Shown in pieces: positions 16,156 to 24,602 of a stretch of DNA of 45,114 nt. Source of the stretch: Lachnospiraceae bacterium (GTDB lineage: Bacteria; Bacillota; Clostridia; Lachnospirales; Lachnospiraceae); contig JAAVAE010000032.1 in assembly GCA_014804245.1 (NCBI GenBank), forward strand, positions 1 to 45,114, written 5' to 3'. The stretch's first letter is position 1; each line of letters starts with the position of its first letter. Both the position numbers and the translations under genes were made by a program. The notes under the pieces were generated by a model that was given only the letters and a program-made list of their open reading frames with translations, ran no database searches and was not told the origin of the DNA.

Positions 16156-16230
16156 AAAAGCACCTCCATCGTTCATCATATATACATGGGAAAAATTTGA
16201 AATAAAAATTGAAAAAATAGAAATAAGAAA

Positions 16231-16246
16231 ATAGGTTTACCTATTC
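16231..16246. promoter_or_regulatory. Inverted repeat in the essC leader, possible operator
   Basis: AATAGGTTTACCTATT: perfect six-base arms around TTTA, about 25 bases downstream of the essC -10. A similar half (CAGGTAAATT) sits next to the -35 at 16301. It could bind a repressor; no regulator is identified. Confidence 0.4.
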
Positions 16247-16271
16247 AAATTAATTTTGTGAAAGTGATATT

Positions 16272-16300
16272 AGATTATCAGATTAATATTTTTTTGTCAA
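16272..16300 (-). promoter_or_regulatory. Promoter of the type VII secretion operon
   Basis: The minus strand has TTGACA (16295-16300), a 17-base spacer and TAATCT (16272-16277) with a TG one base before it (extended -10). It lies between the PIN toxin gene and essC, about 115 bases before the essC start, and is the only good SigA-type match seen in this gap. Confidence 0.7.
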
Positions 16301-16310
16301 CAGGTAAATT

Positions 16311-16721
16311 CTAAAAAAGTGACAATAATTCTTCCGGTTCCCATACTTTTATGTCTGCTTCTTTATAATCTCTTAGGTTACGTGTGACAATTCCATCCAT
16401 TTCTTGTAAAAAAGCAACTGAATATTGTACTGAATCCTCAAAATCATTCCATTCTAAATTTATGGCATTTTGTATCTCCTGCTCGGATACACCTGCAACA
16501 GATACAACCATAAGCAATTCCTTCATCAGTTTTTTCACCAAACCTTTATCCCTAAGCTGCCGATATGCAAGGTAATAAATATCTGTAATCGCTGATGCTG
16601 ATACATATTCCTCAACATTGTCTCTTTTAGATAGGCTTAAAACTTCTACTGACAACCTATAAAATGGTTCTCTTTTTAACATAACATCCAGCACAATATT
16701 AGTGTCAATCAATATTTTCAT
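16311..16721 (-). CDS. PIN-domain toxin (VapC-like ribonuclease)
   Basis: 136 aa, the normal length of a PIN toxin. The acidic residues expected for metal binding are visible: D6 in ILIDTNIVLDVML, a further acidic pair in NDFEDSVQYSVA, and D109 in the closing GIVTRNLRDY strand. VapC-type toxins cleave RNA, often tRNA, and are neutralised by the upstream antitoxin. Its start overlaps the antitoxin gene by 17 bases, typical of coupled toxin-antitoxin pairs. The RNA target cannot be read from the sequence. Both genes point toward essC, but a separate promoter and leader stand between. Confidence 0.88.
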   Translation of the reverse strand: MKILIDTNIVLDVMLKREPFYRLSVEVLSLSKRDNVEEYVSASAITDIYYLAYRQLRDKGLVKKLMKELLMVVSVAGVSEQEIQNAINLEWNDFEDSVQYSVAFLQEMDGIVTRNLRDYKEADIKVWEPEELLSLF

Positions 16722-16950
16722 ACTTCTTCAACCGTTCCTCCCTTAACTCTTCCAAGGACATATCTGTATAAGGAATTGCACCGATTAACGACTGTATCGC
16801 CTGTTCAATATCTGATGTCCTCTTAAATGTTTTCTGTTGTTCTTCTGCAGGAAGTATAATCACTTCCAACTTACGATTCTTAAAAGTTTCAGGCAATTTC
16901 ATTATTGTCATCAAGCTATCCGCATCAATATATTTTCGTAATACTTCCAT
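16705..16950 (-). CDS. Antitoxin partner of the PIN toxin
   Basis: 81 aa. The N-terminus (MEVLRKYIDADSLMTIMKLP followed by the short strand KLEVIIL) looks like a small DNA-binding antitoxin domain. The C-terminus (DMSLEELREERLKKYENID) is a charged helix of the sort that wraps a toxin. The ATG at 16950 has AGGAGG six bases upstream. The exact antitoxin family is not recognised with certainty; the call rests on size, order and the 17-base overlap with the PIN gene. It probably represses its own promoter. Confidence 0.8.
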   Translation of the reverse strand: MEVLRKYIDADSLMTIMKLPETFKNRKLEVIILPAEEQQKTFKRTSDIEQAIQSLIGAIPYTDMSLEELREERLKKYENID

Positions 16951-17045
16951 TCATACCTCCTGCATCATATATATTAATAACCTATTTTTACGTGCTTTTA
17001 CATAATCGTCATTCACTCACATTATATTCAAAATTCTCTATTTAT

Positions 17046-17075
17046 ATTATACGCTATCAACTATCATTCACACAA
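17046..17075 (-). promoter_or_regulatory. Probable promoter of the toxin-antitoxin pair
   Basis: The minus strand has TTGTGT (17070-17075), an 18-base spacer and a perfect TATAAT (17046-17051), about 95 bases before the antitoxin start. A further AT-rich -10-like stretch (ATATAAT) lies downstream. Confidence 0.5.
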
Positions 17076-17175
17076 TTAGATTTTTCTAAAGACAAAAGAA
17101 AATTTTATTCTCTATCAACTTACTACACCTTTTTACATCGAATTTTGAAGCAATTCCGCAGATCAGCTTTCTGTT

Positions 17176-17970
17176 TTATCCCAATGCCACATCCAGAATC
17201 ATCATAATCAGGAATCCCGCCATAACGCCTATCGTTCCTAAGTTTGAATGTTCGCCCTGATTCGCCTCCGGAATCAGTTCCTCCACCACGACATAAATCA
17301 TGGCTCCCGCCGCAAATGCCAGAAACCACGGCATATAGGGCGTAATCTGCGCCGCAATCAAGGTGATTCCTATCCCGAATATCAATTCTACCAGTCCGGA
17401 CAGGCTGCCAAAGATAAAGGCACGCATTCTGCTCATTCCTTCCTGGCGGAGCGGAAGCGAAATAGCTGCTCCTTCCGGGAAATTCTGAATCCCTATTCCA
17501 ATTGCCAGCGCAAATGCAGACGCATAAAGCGCCGGATCCTCGGGATGCTGGGCTGCCATGGCAAAGGCAAGCCCTACAGCCATACCCTCCGGAATATTAT
17601 GAAGCGTCACTGCAAGTACCAGCAGTGTTGTTCTGTGAAAAGAATTTCTGACTCCCTCCGGTCTTTTTTCCCCAAGATGCAGATGAGGCATCAGAAAATC
17701 AAGTAAGTATAAAAAGATTCCTCCCAGCACAAATCCTCCTGCCGCGGGAATCCATGCAATACCTCCCATGCTCTCCGTCTCATCTATCGCCGGAATCAAC
17801 AAAGACCATACAGAAGCAGCCATCATCACCCCTGCTGCAAATCCTAAAAAAACCCTTTGAACATTTTTTCCCATTTCCTTTTTAAAGATGAATACCACAC
17901 TGGCACCCAAAGCGGTCATCAAAAACGTGAAGCCGGTTCCCATGGCTGCCCAACCAATTGCCTGATTCAT
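17176..17970 (-). CDS. ZIP-family metal ion transporter (ZupT-like)
   Basis: 264 aa with about eight hydrophobic segments. The ZIP signature is present in two helices: TLHNIPEGMAVGLAFA and IGIGIQNFPEGAAISLPLR, whose His/Asn/Pro/Glu residues form the binuclear metal site. ZIP proteins import zinc and other divalent metals into the cytoplasm. A histidine-containing loop (MPHLHLGEKRPEG) lies before the fourth helix, as is common in the family. The ATG at 17970 has AGAGGAAAAT upstream and gives the expected N-terminus; the longer frame to 18057 does not. It lies 67 bases after the MFS gene. Substrate is not determinable by eye. Confidence 0.92.
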   Translation of the reverse strand: MNQAIGWAAMGTGFTFLMTALGASVVFIFKKEMGKNVQRVFLGFAAGVMMAASVWSLLIPAIDETESMGGIAWIPAAGGFVLGGIFLYLLDFLMPHLHLGEKRPEGVRNSFHRTTLLVLAVTLHNIPEGMAVGLAFAMAAQHPEDPALYASAFALAIGIGIQNFPEGAAISLPLRQEGMSRMRAFIFGSLSGLVELIFGIGITLIAAQITPYMPWFLAFAAGAMIYVVVEELIPEANQGEHSNLGTIGVMAGFLIMMILDVALG

Positions 17971-18037
17971 ATTTTCCTCTTTCTGCATCCAAAAAAATTC
18001 CCGGATGCTTCCCTCTATTTTATTTATACACACCTCA

Positions 18038-19201
18038 TTACTCTTTGTGCATGGCAATCTTTATTCCCGTATTTTGATACCAGATCAAAAACAAGATTAC
18101 GCTTACAATACATATACCCGCACCAAAAAAGTATGCTGCAGTCAGCTTTGTCTGTGCCAGTGCTCCAAAAATCAGATTGGTGCCTACGGCAATACTGTCC
18201 ATTACCATTGCATGGATGCTCAATGCAGTAGCCCGGCATTCTGTTTGGATCTGCCGGTTCTGAATTTCCGTCTGGAAGGGTAAAAATAGACTATTTGAAA
18301 TACGAAGCAACAAGATTCCGCCAACAGAAAGCAGCGCAGATTCCGTAAATTCCAACACCATACAGGCGATGAACGCCGCACCGCCAAAGAAAATACCTGC
18401 TGCTTTCATTCCCACCCTCTTTGTAAAGCGGGCTGAATAGACTCCGCATCCTCCAAGCAGGGTTGCTATAATATAAATATATCCAATAGCAGCATTACCC
18501 AAACCGCATTTTTCATATTGAAGCTGATTAAGAAAAACCGTAATGGTCTGATGCGTCTCGGATAAAAATGCCGCCGAGACTAAGAACAGCAATAAATCTT
18601 TATGATGAAATGTCTGCCCCAAAATCTCCTTAAACTGACTCATACAGGCATGCTGACTATCGCCACTTCTCACTTCGGCAAGCCCCAATGCCAGAACCGC
18701 TGCAATTCCATAACTTATAACCGTAAGCAGACCGGACAGACCATAATCTTCCCTGACAAACAAGGAAAACACAGCCGCCGCAAATAAAAGACCTGCCATT
18801 TGCAGACTGTTATAAACTCCAAATACTTTTTGGCTGCTGCTCTCTTCACAGGAAAGATAAAGAATACTGGCATCCACCCCGGATAACCCGGAAACCACAA
18901 CACTGAGCATGATACGTTCTGCAAGAAACCAGCCAAAACCTGCTGCCTGCCAGAAAACAATTTTCGAAATAAAATAAAGGCTGCAGCAAAAAACCATCGT
19001 CCGCTTATATCCGATTTTGTCAGCAATAACGCCCCATGGAATCTCCATCAGAATACATAGAATAAGTGAAATACTTTCAATGACAGTAATCTGAAAGACA
19101 GAAACACCCTGCTGCTGCCTGTAAAGCGTTGCAACAGGTCCATAAAACACCATACCCTGTAACAAGGAAATGGCATACATCAAATAAATATTTCGTTTCA
19201 T
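18038..19201 (-). CDS. MFS transporter, probable drug efflux
   Basis: 387 aa with about 12 hydrophobic helices and the MFS loop motif after helix 2 (WGVIADKIGYKRT, a G-x3-D-x2-G-x-K/R-R type). The N-terminus MKRNIYLMYAISLLQGM fits a membrane start. The ATG at 19201 is preceded by AGAAAGGAC; the longer frame to 19273 runs through the structured leader and is rejected. The leader contains several hairpins and a possible five-codon peptide, an arrangement known from inducible antibiotic-resistance genes, so an efflux role against a ribosome-targeting compound is plausible but inferred. The substrate is unknown. Confidence 0.88.
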   Translation of the reverse strand: MKRNIYLMYAISLLQGMVFYGPVATLYRQQQGVSVFQITVIESISLILCILMEIPWGVIADKIGYKRTMVFCCSLYFISKIVFWQAAGFGWFLAERIMLSVVVSGLSGVDASILYLSCEESSSQKVFGVYNSLQMAGLLFAAAVFSLFVREDYGLSGLLTVISYGIAAVLALGLAEVRSGDSQHACMSQFKEILGQTFHHKDLLLFLVSAAFLSETHQTITVFLNQLQYEKCGLGNAAIGYIYIIATLLGGCGVYSARFTKRVGMKAAGIFFGGAAFIACMVLEFTESALLSVGGILLLRISNSLFLPFQTEIQNRQIQTECRATALSIHAMVMDSIAVGTNLIFGALAQTKLTAAYFFGAGICIVSVILFLIWYQNTGIKIAMHKE

Positions 19202-19400
19202 AGATAAAAAGTCCTTTCTAAATACGGGTACAATCAAATACCCACTTGCTTTACGAGTGAGCTGGCAGACCAAAGAACTGCATCTTCACGTGCAGGTTCG
19301 CTTGATCCATATTACAGATTGTACAATCTCTCTTTACACAATCGGGTAAAGATACCGCTTATGTTGGACTTTTCATAAAAACAGATCTCCTTAGACCAAA
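19202..19400 (-). promoter_or_regulatory. Structured leader of the MFS gene with possible short leader peptide
   Basis: On the minus strand AAGGAG (19387-19392) precedes a tiny frame ATG AAA AGT CCA ACA TAA (19359-19376, MKSPT). Several possible hairpins follow: CTTTAC/GTAAAG, the palindrome AGATTGTACAATCT (19316-19329), CTGCA/TGCAG around an AC-rich loop, and CACTCG/CAAGTG close to the gene. Such a layout suggests ribosome-dependent attenuation. The last hairpin resembles the repeat at 6.3 kb weakly. No clean promoter was found upstream. Confidence 0.5.
19231..19265 (-). repeat. Diverged hairpin-repeat-like element before the MFS gene (tentative)
   Basis: The minus strand reads CCAGCTCACTCGTAAAGCAAGTGGG, given in parts as CAGCTCACTCG, TAAAG, CAAGTGGG, then TATTTGATTG. 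The order AGCT-ACTCG-AAG-GTG-TTTGTT recalls the 6.3 kb unit, but with several mismatches. It ends about 30 bases before the MFS start codon. Confidence 0.3.
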
Positions 19401-19445
19401 ATAGACTTGTAATACTTAATATATATATCAAACAATGCAACATAA

Positions 19446-19474
19446 TGAAAAAGAAGCCCCAACTCTAAGGCTTC
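19446..19474 (-). terminator. Terminator after tRNA-Leu
   Basis: The minus strand has GAAGCC (19469-19474), a 10-base loop, GGCTTC (19453-19458) and then TTTTTC. It starts seven bases past the tRNA 3' end. Confidence 0.8.
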
Positions 19475-19480
19475 TTTCTA

Positions 19481-19564
19481 TGCAGGAAAAGAGACTTGAA
19501 CTCTCATGGTATTGCTACCACACGGACCTGAACCGTGCGCGTCTGCCAATTCCGCCATTCCTGC
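19481..19564 (-). tRNA. tRNA-Leu (anticodon CAG)
   Basis: The acceptor arm GCAGGAA pairs with TTCCTGC, followed by discriminator A. The anticodon arm CACGG/CCGTG has loop TTCAGGT, giving anticodon CAG (reads CUG). A long variable arm (TGGTAGCAATACCA) marks a class II tRNA, and the T arm has GAGAG-TTCAAGT-CTCT(T). 84 bases; the 3' CCA is not encoded. A terminator follows at once. Confidence 0.95.
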
Positions 19565-19639
19565 GAACAAATGATATTTTATCTCTTTTTTTTTCTCCTG
19601 TCAACCACTTTATAAATTTTTTTAAATATCTTTTTTATT

Positions 19640-21034
19640 TTAATGACCTACAATCACTACAATAGGATAATTTTCATCCCTATTCATTTCCTGCGGTACA
19701 TCCACTGTAAACATCTGACATCCCGCTATTTCAAAGCGTTTCTTGCAATATTGCCCATCCATCGTCTCATCAGAAAATTCATTTTCCGGAACCACCTCTA
19801 CATACTGCTTATCGTCATAATAATAAACCCTGTACTCACCCTCAAACCCCAGCTTCGAAAAGTCGCACCCCAAAATCATATCTGCATGTTCCTTTGACGC
19901 ATATATGCAAAAAGCATAGACCTCTTTATCTGATACAGATCTCCCTTCCATAACACTTATTTCTTTCGGTGCCGGCACTTCACAAAACGAAAAGTTCTCC
20001 TCTTGCTTTTGAGCATAGTCAACGTTGACACTTTCCGCCACATCATGGGCATCCAGCAGATAGATTCCCTCATTTATCTTCACACTTTTCTCAATCCATT
20101 CCTGCTTATGCTCGTCATCCATGTTTTTCATCAGGGTAAGCAGACCTTCTGCAACACTCGATTTATTATATTCTATCATTTGACGTTCCCAGTCCCATGT
20201 TTCCTCCTGGGAAGCGCCTTCGTCAGAAATCTGTTTTTCCCCCTGCCAATGCGTTTGATAGCTTCCACTGTTTTCTCTCTGCATCATTCCTAAAAGGGAA
20301 ATCATCAGCAGCCCTGCAACAATGCCCCAGTTTCTTTGCTTTCTTTGCTTTCTTTGCTTTCTTCTCCTGTCCTCATATCTTCTATATGCCCCATCTATCC
20401 TAATACGAACATAAGCATCGGCACTTAACAGTCCCTTCTTTGCTTTCTCCTGCTGCGTAAAAACATCGGGCTGTGTAATCTCTTCTAAATGCTGCTTCAT
20501 AAAGCTATGCCATTTTTCGTCGATCCGCTTATCTCTCAGAACATCCGCCCACTTGATAATAAATTCATCCTGTCTGATTGCCCATGCATAATCCTCCTTC
20601 GCGAAAAGCTCTTCCCATTCTTTTAAATCATGATTGCTCCCATCTCCCAGCCTTTCAAGTTCAAGCAAGGCCCTTTGCAGGCTTTGCATATTGGATTCAT
20701 GTTCTTTTCTCCTGCTTTCGGCGGCCAGTTCGTCTAAATTCTCCCAAAGCGCGAAATCATCTGGATTCTCTTTAGGTTCCGGTTGCTTGATTATTAATCT
20801 GGTATTGCCCGAAATTTCTATAGGGACAGGAGGAGTCTGCTCCTTTTTCCCCTCATTCTCCTCAAAGGTATCCGCCCTTAAAATCGCCGCTTCATATGCA
20901 TCATGTATACATTTCCACTCCTGGGGAAATTCCTCCGGGTGATACCTTTTAACCATTTTAGCGTAAGCTTTTTTTATCGCTTTTTTGTCACTGGTGGGAG
21001 CAATCTCAAGAAGTTCAAAAGGATTTCCAAACAT
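19640..21034 (-). CDS. Membrane-anchored J-domain protein with HPE motif
   Basis: 464 aa. The N-terminal J-domain (NPFELLEIAPTSDKKAIKKAYAK and onward) carries HPE at residues 32-34 instead of the usual HPD that stimulates Hsp70 ATPase. A long acidic/helical region follows, then a basic run encoded by a 9-base tandem repeat (KQR repeats near 227-235), one membrane helix (about 236-252) and a C-terminal extracytoplasmic domain of about 200 residues that I do not recognise. The ATG at 21034 overlaps the Hsp70 stop codon (TGATG) and has AGGAGG seven bases upstream. It is clearly coupled to the Hsp70 gene and is its likely partner. TM-anchored J-proteins paired with HscC are known in E. coli (DjlB/DjlC). 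Confidence 0.85.
   Translation of the reverse strand: MFGNPFELLEIAPTSDKKAIKKAYAKMVKRYHPEEFPQEWKCIHDAYEAAILRADTFEENEGKKEQTPPVPIEISGNTRLIIKQPEPKENPDDFALWENLDELAAESRRKEHESNMQSLQRALLELERLGDGSNHDLKEWEELFAKEDYAWAIRQDEFIIKWADVLRDKRIDEKWHSFMKQHLEEITQPDVFTQQEKAKKGLLSADAYVRIRIDGAYRRYEDRRRKQRKQRKQRNWGIVAGLLMISLLGMMQRENSGSYQTHWQGEKQISDEGASQEETWDWERQMIEYNKSSVAEGLLTLMKNMDDEHKQEWIEKSVKINEGIYLLDAHDVAESVNVDYAQKQEENFSFCEVPAPKEISVMEGRSVSDKEVYAFCIYASKEHADMILGCDFSKLGFEGEYRVYYYDDKQYVEVVPENEFSDETMDGQYCKKRFEIAGCQMFTVDVPQEMNRDENYPIVVIVGH
20331..20366 (-). repeat. Nine-base tandem repeat inside the J-protein gene
   Basis: The plus strand has TTTCTTTGC repeated three times followed by a partial fourth copy. Because the unit is nine bases, changes in copy number would add or remove three residues (KQR-type) just before the membrane helix without shifting the frame. 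Confidence 0.85.
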
Positions 21035-22830
21035 CACAGATCCTCCTCATCCCATTTTTTGAAAAATTCATCCATTTCTGCATCTCCCTCGTCTTCATAC
21101 CAGCTGCCCATATTGATTTCCTTCTCGTCCCAGTTCAAGTAATGATCCAACATACTTTCTACGCATGTCAAAAATACTGTTAAATACTTTCGTGCCTTGC
21201 CGGCGGAGTAGGGATCTGTTTTGATCACATGCTCATACCCATGCATTTTCCGCATGATTTCCTCTTTCATCTCTCCGTCACACTGCATGAAAAGCCGCTC
21301 TCCCCATGCCATCAGATAATGATTTTCTTCATCCTGTGCCGGGTCGATCTTGATTTGGGAAAACTCCTTAAGCTTTTCCTCAATCTGTGTCTTGGACATA
21401 TTCAGCTCTTTGTTGACAATGACCATCTGCTTTTCTTCATTTGTCATCGGTATATAAGCGTTTACTTCCAGTACGCCATTGATATCATAGGTAAATCTGA
21501 CGCGGCACTCAACCGTATGCTTGGGGCGGGGCGGAATGCTCATTTTTATTTCTCCCAGAAGAATATTATCTTCTACATACATCGCCTCTCCCTGATAAAT
21601 TCCAAAACGCATGCATGTCTGTCCATCCCAAGAATTAACATAGATCTGCTCTTTACTTATGGGAAGCGGGCTATTCCGCTCTATGATAAAAGAAGTCAGC
21701 TTTTTATCAGGATTTGTTTCATTGACCACATTCACCCCTAAAGAAAATGGGCAAATATCTGTCAAAATCATATCTTTAATTTCCTCATCTCTTTCCTTTA
21801 TCCCTGCGCTTACTCCCACCCCAAGAGCTATCATCTGATCAGGGTTCATGGTCTCTATATCTTTTCTTTGCAGAATATGTTCCAGATACTGGCGCACGAT
21901 CGGCATTTTACACGATCCCCCTACCAGTACAATATCATCTATCATGTCCGTACTGATTTTTCCATCCATTAAAACTCTTTTCACAGGCTTCCCCATTTTT
22001 TGAAATAAATCGGCACATATTGTAACAAGATCTTTTCTGGATATGGTTATTTTTTCGCATATCTGAGGGCTATTGACCACCATTTCCGCGGTCTTGCTTT
22101 CCGTAAGCTCCTTTTTGCATCGTTCCGCACTGCTTCTTATGATTGCCTTGGTTTCCCATGTCAGGTTTTCGGGATCAATCTTGAAAGAACGCAGAAAGTG
22201 TGCTGCAAGGGCATTATCAAAATCCTGTCCTCCCAGTTGATTATCTCCACTTACCGCCTTAATTTCAATTATATTATCAAAGCACTCCACCAAAGAAACA
22301 TCCAGCGTTCCCCCGCCAAAGTCAAAAACCAGAATCGTTGCATCCTCCTGCTGTCTGAAATTCTGGCATGCAAGCGCTGCCGCAGAAGGCTCGTTGATGA
22401 TGCGCTCAACCTTAAGTCCTGCAATTGCGCCGGCACGCTTTGTCGCATTACGCGCTATGTCATTAAAATATGCCGGGACGCTTATAACAGCCTCCTCTAC
22501 CGATTCTCCTAAAAATTTTTCTGCATCTTCCTTTAGCTTCCTTAATACCAGCGCTGACAGCTCCTCCGGCAGATAGGTCTTTTGTCCAAGTCTGTACTGT
22601 TTTCCGGTTCCCATGAAACGCTTAAATAAGCTGGCTGTCTGTCCCGGATAAGAAGCAAGCCTTTGTTTCGCTGTTTTTCCCACATATACAGTCCCCTCCT
22701 CATCCACACTGACTACACTGGGGGTTAAATATTCTCCAAATGCATTGGGAACCAATACGCTCTTTCCATTATCCCATACTGCTGCCAGACTATTGGTTGT
22801 ACCTAAATCAATTCCAAGAATTTTTGCCAT
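21034..22830 (-). CDS. HscC-like Hsp70 chaperone
   Basis: 598 aa, slightly shorter than housekeeping DnaK. The actin-like ATPase domain is clear: GIDLGTTNS at 6-14, a YFNDIARNATKRAG segment, NEPSAAALA, VFDFGGGTLDVS, and VLVGGSCKMPIVR. A substrate-binding beta domain follows (ICPFSLGVNVV, LTSFIIERNSPLP), then a shortened helical lid ending in an acidic tail. The PSVVSVDEEGTVYVGKTAKQRL stretch and short lid fit the HscC subgroup rather than DnaK. No CIRCE element or grpE/dnaK context is seen; instead its partner is the membrane J-protein overlapping its stop. ATG at 22830 with AGAAAGGAAAAAAG upstream. Probably a specialised chaperone; its clients are unknown. Confidence 0.88.
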   Translation of the reverse strand: MAKILGIDLGTTNSLAAVWDNGKSVLVPNAFGEYLTPSVVSVDEEGTVYVGKTAKQRLASYPGQTASLFKRFMGTGKQYRLGQKTYLPEELSALVLRKLKEDAEKFLGESVEEAVISVPAYFNDIARNATKRAGAIAGLKVERIINEPSAAALACQNFRQQEDATILVFDFGGGTLDVSLVECFDNIIEIKAVSGDNQLGGQDFDNALAAHFLRSFKIDPENLTWETKAIIRSSAERCKKELTESKTAEMVVNSPQICEKITISRKDLVTICADLFQKMGKPVKRVLMDGKISTDMIDDIVLVGGSCKMPIVRQYLEHILQRKDIETMNPDQMIALGVGVSAGIKERDEEIKDMILTDICPFSLGVNVVNETNPDKKLTSFIIERNSPLPISKEQIYVNSWDGQTCMRFGIYQGEAMYVEDNILLGEIKMSIPPRPKHTVECRVRFTYDINGVLEVNAYIPMTNEEKQMVIVNKELNMSKTQIEEKLKEFSQIKIDPAQDEENHYLMAWGERLFMQCDGEMKEEIMRKMHGYEHVIKTDPYSAGKARKYLTVFLTCVESMLDHYLNWDEKEINMGSWYEDEGDAEMDEFFKKWDEEDL

Positions 22831-22859
22831 CTTTTTTCCTTTCTATCATATGAAAGCAT

Positions 22860-24593
22860 CTAAGCATGCATATGATAAAGTTTCTCATAAATCCCGCCCT
22901 TTTCAAGGAGCTGCTCATGAGTCCCTGACTCCTCGATTCCGTTCTCTGTCAGTACCAGAATCGTCTCCGCATTCTGGATCGTTGTAAGTCTGTGGGCAAT
23001 CACAAAGGTCGTCCTGTTCTTTGCCAGTATTTCCAGAGAGTCCTGCACAACTTTTTCGCTTTCATTATCCAGCGCTGAAGTCGCTTCATCAAAAATCAAA
23101 ATCGGCGGATTCTTTAAAAATACCCTGGCAATAGAAAGACGCTGTTTCTGCCCGCCGGAGAGTTTGATTCCACGCTGTCCGATATCCGTATCATATCCAT
23201 CCGGGAAGGACATGATAAACTCATGGGCATTCGCATTTTTTGCCGCTGCAATGACTTCCTCACGGCTTGCTCCCGGTTTTCCGTAGGCAATATTCTCGTA
23301 AATGGTTCCTGCGAACAGATACACATCCTGCTGCACGATTCCAATCTGACTCCGGAGGCTTTTCAGTGTTACATGGCGGATATCCTTTCCGTCGATGCGT
23401 ATGGTTCCCCCTGTCACATCATAGAAACGGGGAATGAGCGAGCAAAGCGTAGTTTTGCCTGCCCCGGAAGACCCCACAAGCGCCATGTAAGAACCTGCCT
23501 TCACTTCCAGATTAATATTGTTTAAAACACATTCTTTATTCTCCTTGTAATGAAAAGAAACACCTTCAAAAGAGATATTCCCCTCCACATCCATCAATTC
23601 CACCGCATCTCCGGCATCTGTAATGTCCGGCATGATATTCATGATTTCACGGAACCGCTCAAAACCGGTATAACCGTTCTGAAACTGCTCTGTAAAATCT
23701 ACCAGTGTACGGATAGGGTCTGTAAAAACACCGATATACAGTAAAAATGTAATCAAATCACTGACATTCAAACGGTTGTATGCAATCAGAATACTGCCCG
23801 TCAGGATGACGCTGACCTGTATCATCGTAGTGAACACACCAACTCCTGCCTGAAAGCTTCCCATATAACGGTAACTGCTTTTCTTTGCCGCCAAAAAGCC
23901 GTCATTTCCAGACTTAAACTTCTGATTTTCAATCTCTTCGTTGGCAAAAGATTTCACAACACGTATTCCCGATAAGTTATCTTCAATCTGTCCATTGATT
24001 TCAGCAATTTTCTCTCGGTTGCGGCGGAACGCCCTGCGCATTTTCCGGTTCAGCAAATATGCAAACAAAAACATAAATGGAAGCACGATAAAAGCGGCAA
24101 GTGCCAATGCACCGTTAATTTTAACAAGAATGACAAACGCACCTGCTATCTTCAGCACGGACAAAATAATGTTTTCCGGACCATGATGCAAAAGTTCCGT
24201 GATATCAAACAAATCCGTGGTAATACGACTCATAAGCTGCCCTACTTTGGCATCATCATAAAAAGAAAATGACAGCTTCTGCATGTGGTCAAAAATCTCT
24301 GCACGCATATTATATTCTATCTTTGCTCCCATGACATGTCCGTAATTACCAATAAAAAATCTGCTATAACAATCGATTGCCAGCAAAACGAGCAGAAAAA
24401 CCGCGATGTACAGAATCTGATGCAAAATCTCGTCTGCCTTTAGGTAAATCAATGTAGAAGTCACATATCTGACCACTAAGGGTATCATAAGGGCAGTTGC
24501 CGCCGAAAGAGCTGCAAAAAACATATCCGCCCAGAATATTTTCTGATATGGCTTATAGTAGCTAAGCATTTTCTTCAAATTTTCACTCATCAT
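22860..24593 (-). CDS. ABC exporter, fused membrane and ATPase domains
   Basis: 577 aa half-transporter of the type I exporter class, expected to act as a homodimer. Six membrane helices lie in residues 1-310. The ATPase domain has Walker A GSSGAGKTTL, Q-loop QIGIVQQDVYLF, signature LSGGQKQR and Walker B ILIFDEATSALD followed by the H-loop FVIAHRLTT. The family exports lipids, peptides or drugs; the substrate is not indicated. The start uses the double ATG at 24593 with AGAGGTGT upstream. It begins 9 bases after the ABC-class ATPase and ends 29 bases before the Hsp70 gene, so all may share a transcript. An eight-base inverted repeat (ATCATATG at 22845 and CATATGAT at 22869) spans its stop codon. 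Confidence 0.95.
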   Translation of the reverse strand: MMSENLKKMLSYYKPYQKIFWADMFFAALSAATALMIPLVVRYVTSTLIYLKADEILHQILYIAVFLLVLLAIDCYSRFFIGNYGHVMGAKIEYNMRAEIFDHMQKLSFSFYDDAKVGQLMSRITTDLFDITELLHHGPENIILSVLKIAGAFVILVKINGALALAAFIVLPFMFLFAYLLNRKMRRAFRRNREKIAEINGQIEDNLSGIRVVKSFANEEIENQKFKSGNDGFLAAKKSSYRYMGSFQAGVGVFTTMIQVSVILTGSILIAYNRLNVSDLITFLLYIGVFTDPIRTLVDFTEQFQNGYTGFERFREIMNIMPDITDAGDAVELMDVEGNISFEGVSFHYKENKECVLNNINLEVKAGSYMALVGSSGAGKTTLCSLIPRFYDVTGGTIRIDGKDIRHVTLKSLRSQIGIVQQDVYLFAGTIYENIAYGKPGASREEVIAAAKNANAHEFIMSFPDGYDTDIGQRGIKLSGGQKQRLSIARVFLKNPPILIFDEATSALDNESEKVVQDSLEILAKNRTTFVIAHRLTTIQNAETILVLTENGIEESGTHEQLLEKGGIYEKLYHMHA

Positions 24594-24602
24594 ACACCTC
24601 TG

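Noticed and set aside
22831-22880. CIRCE (HrcA) element before the Hsp70 gene
   Set aside because: The TTAGCACTC/GAGTGCTAA pattern is not present; only an unrelated ATCATATG inverted repeat is seen.
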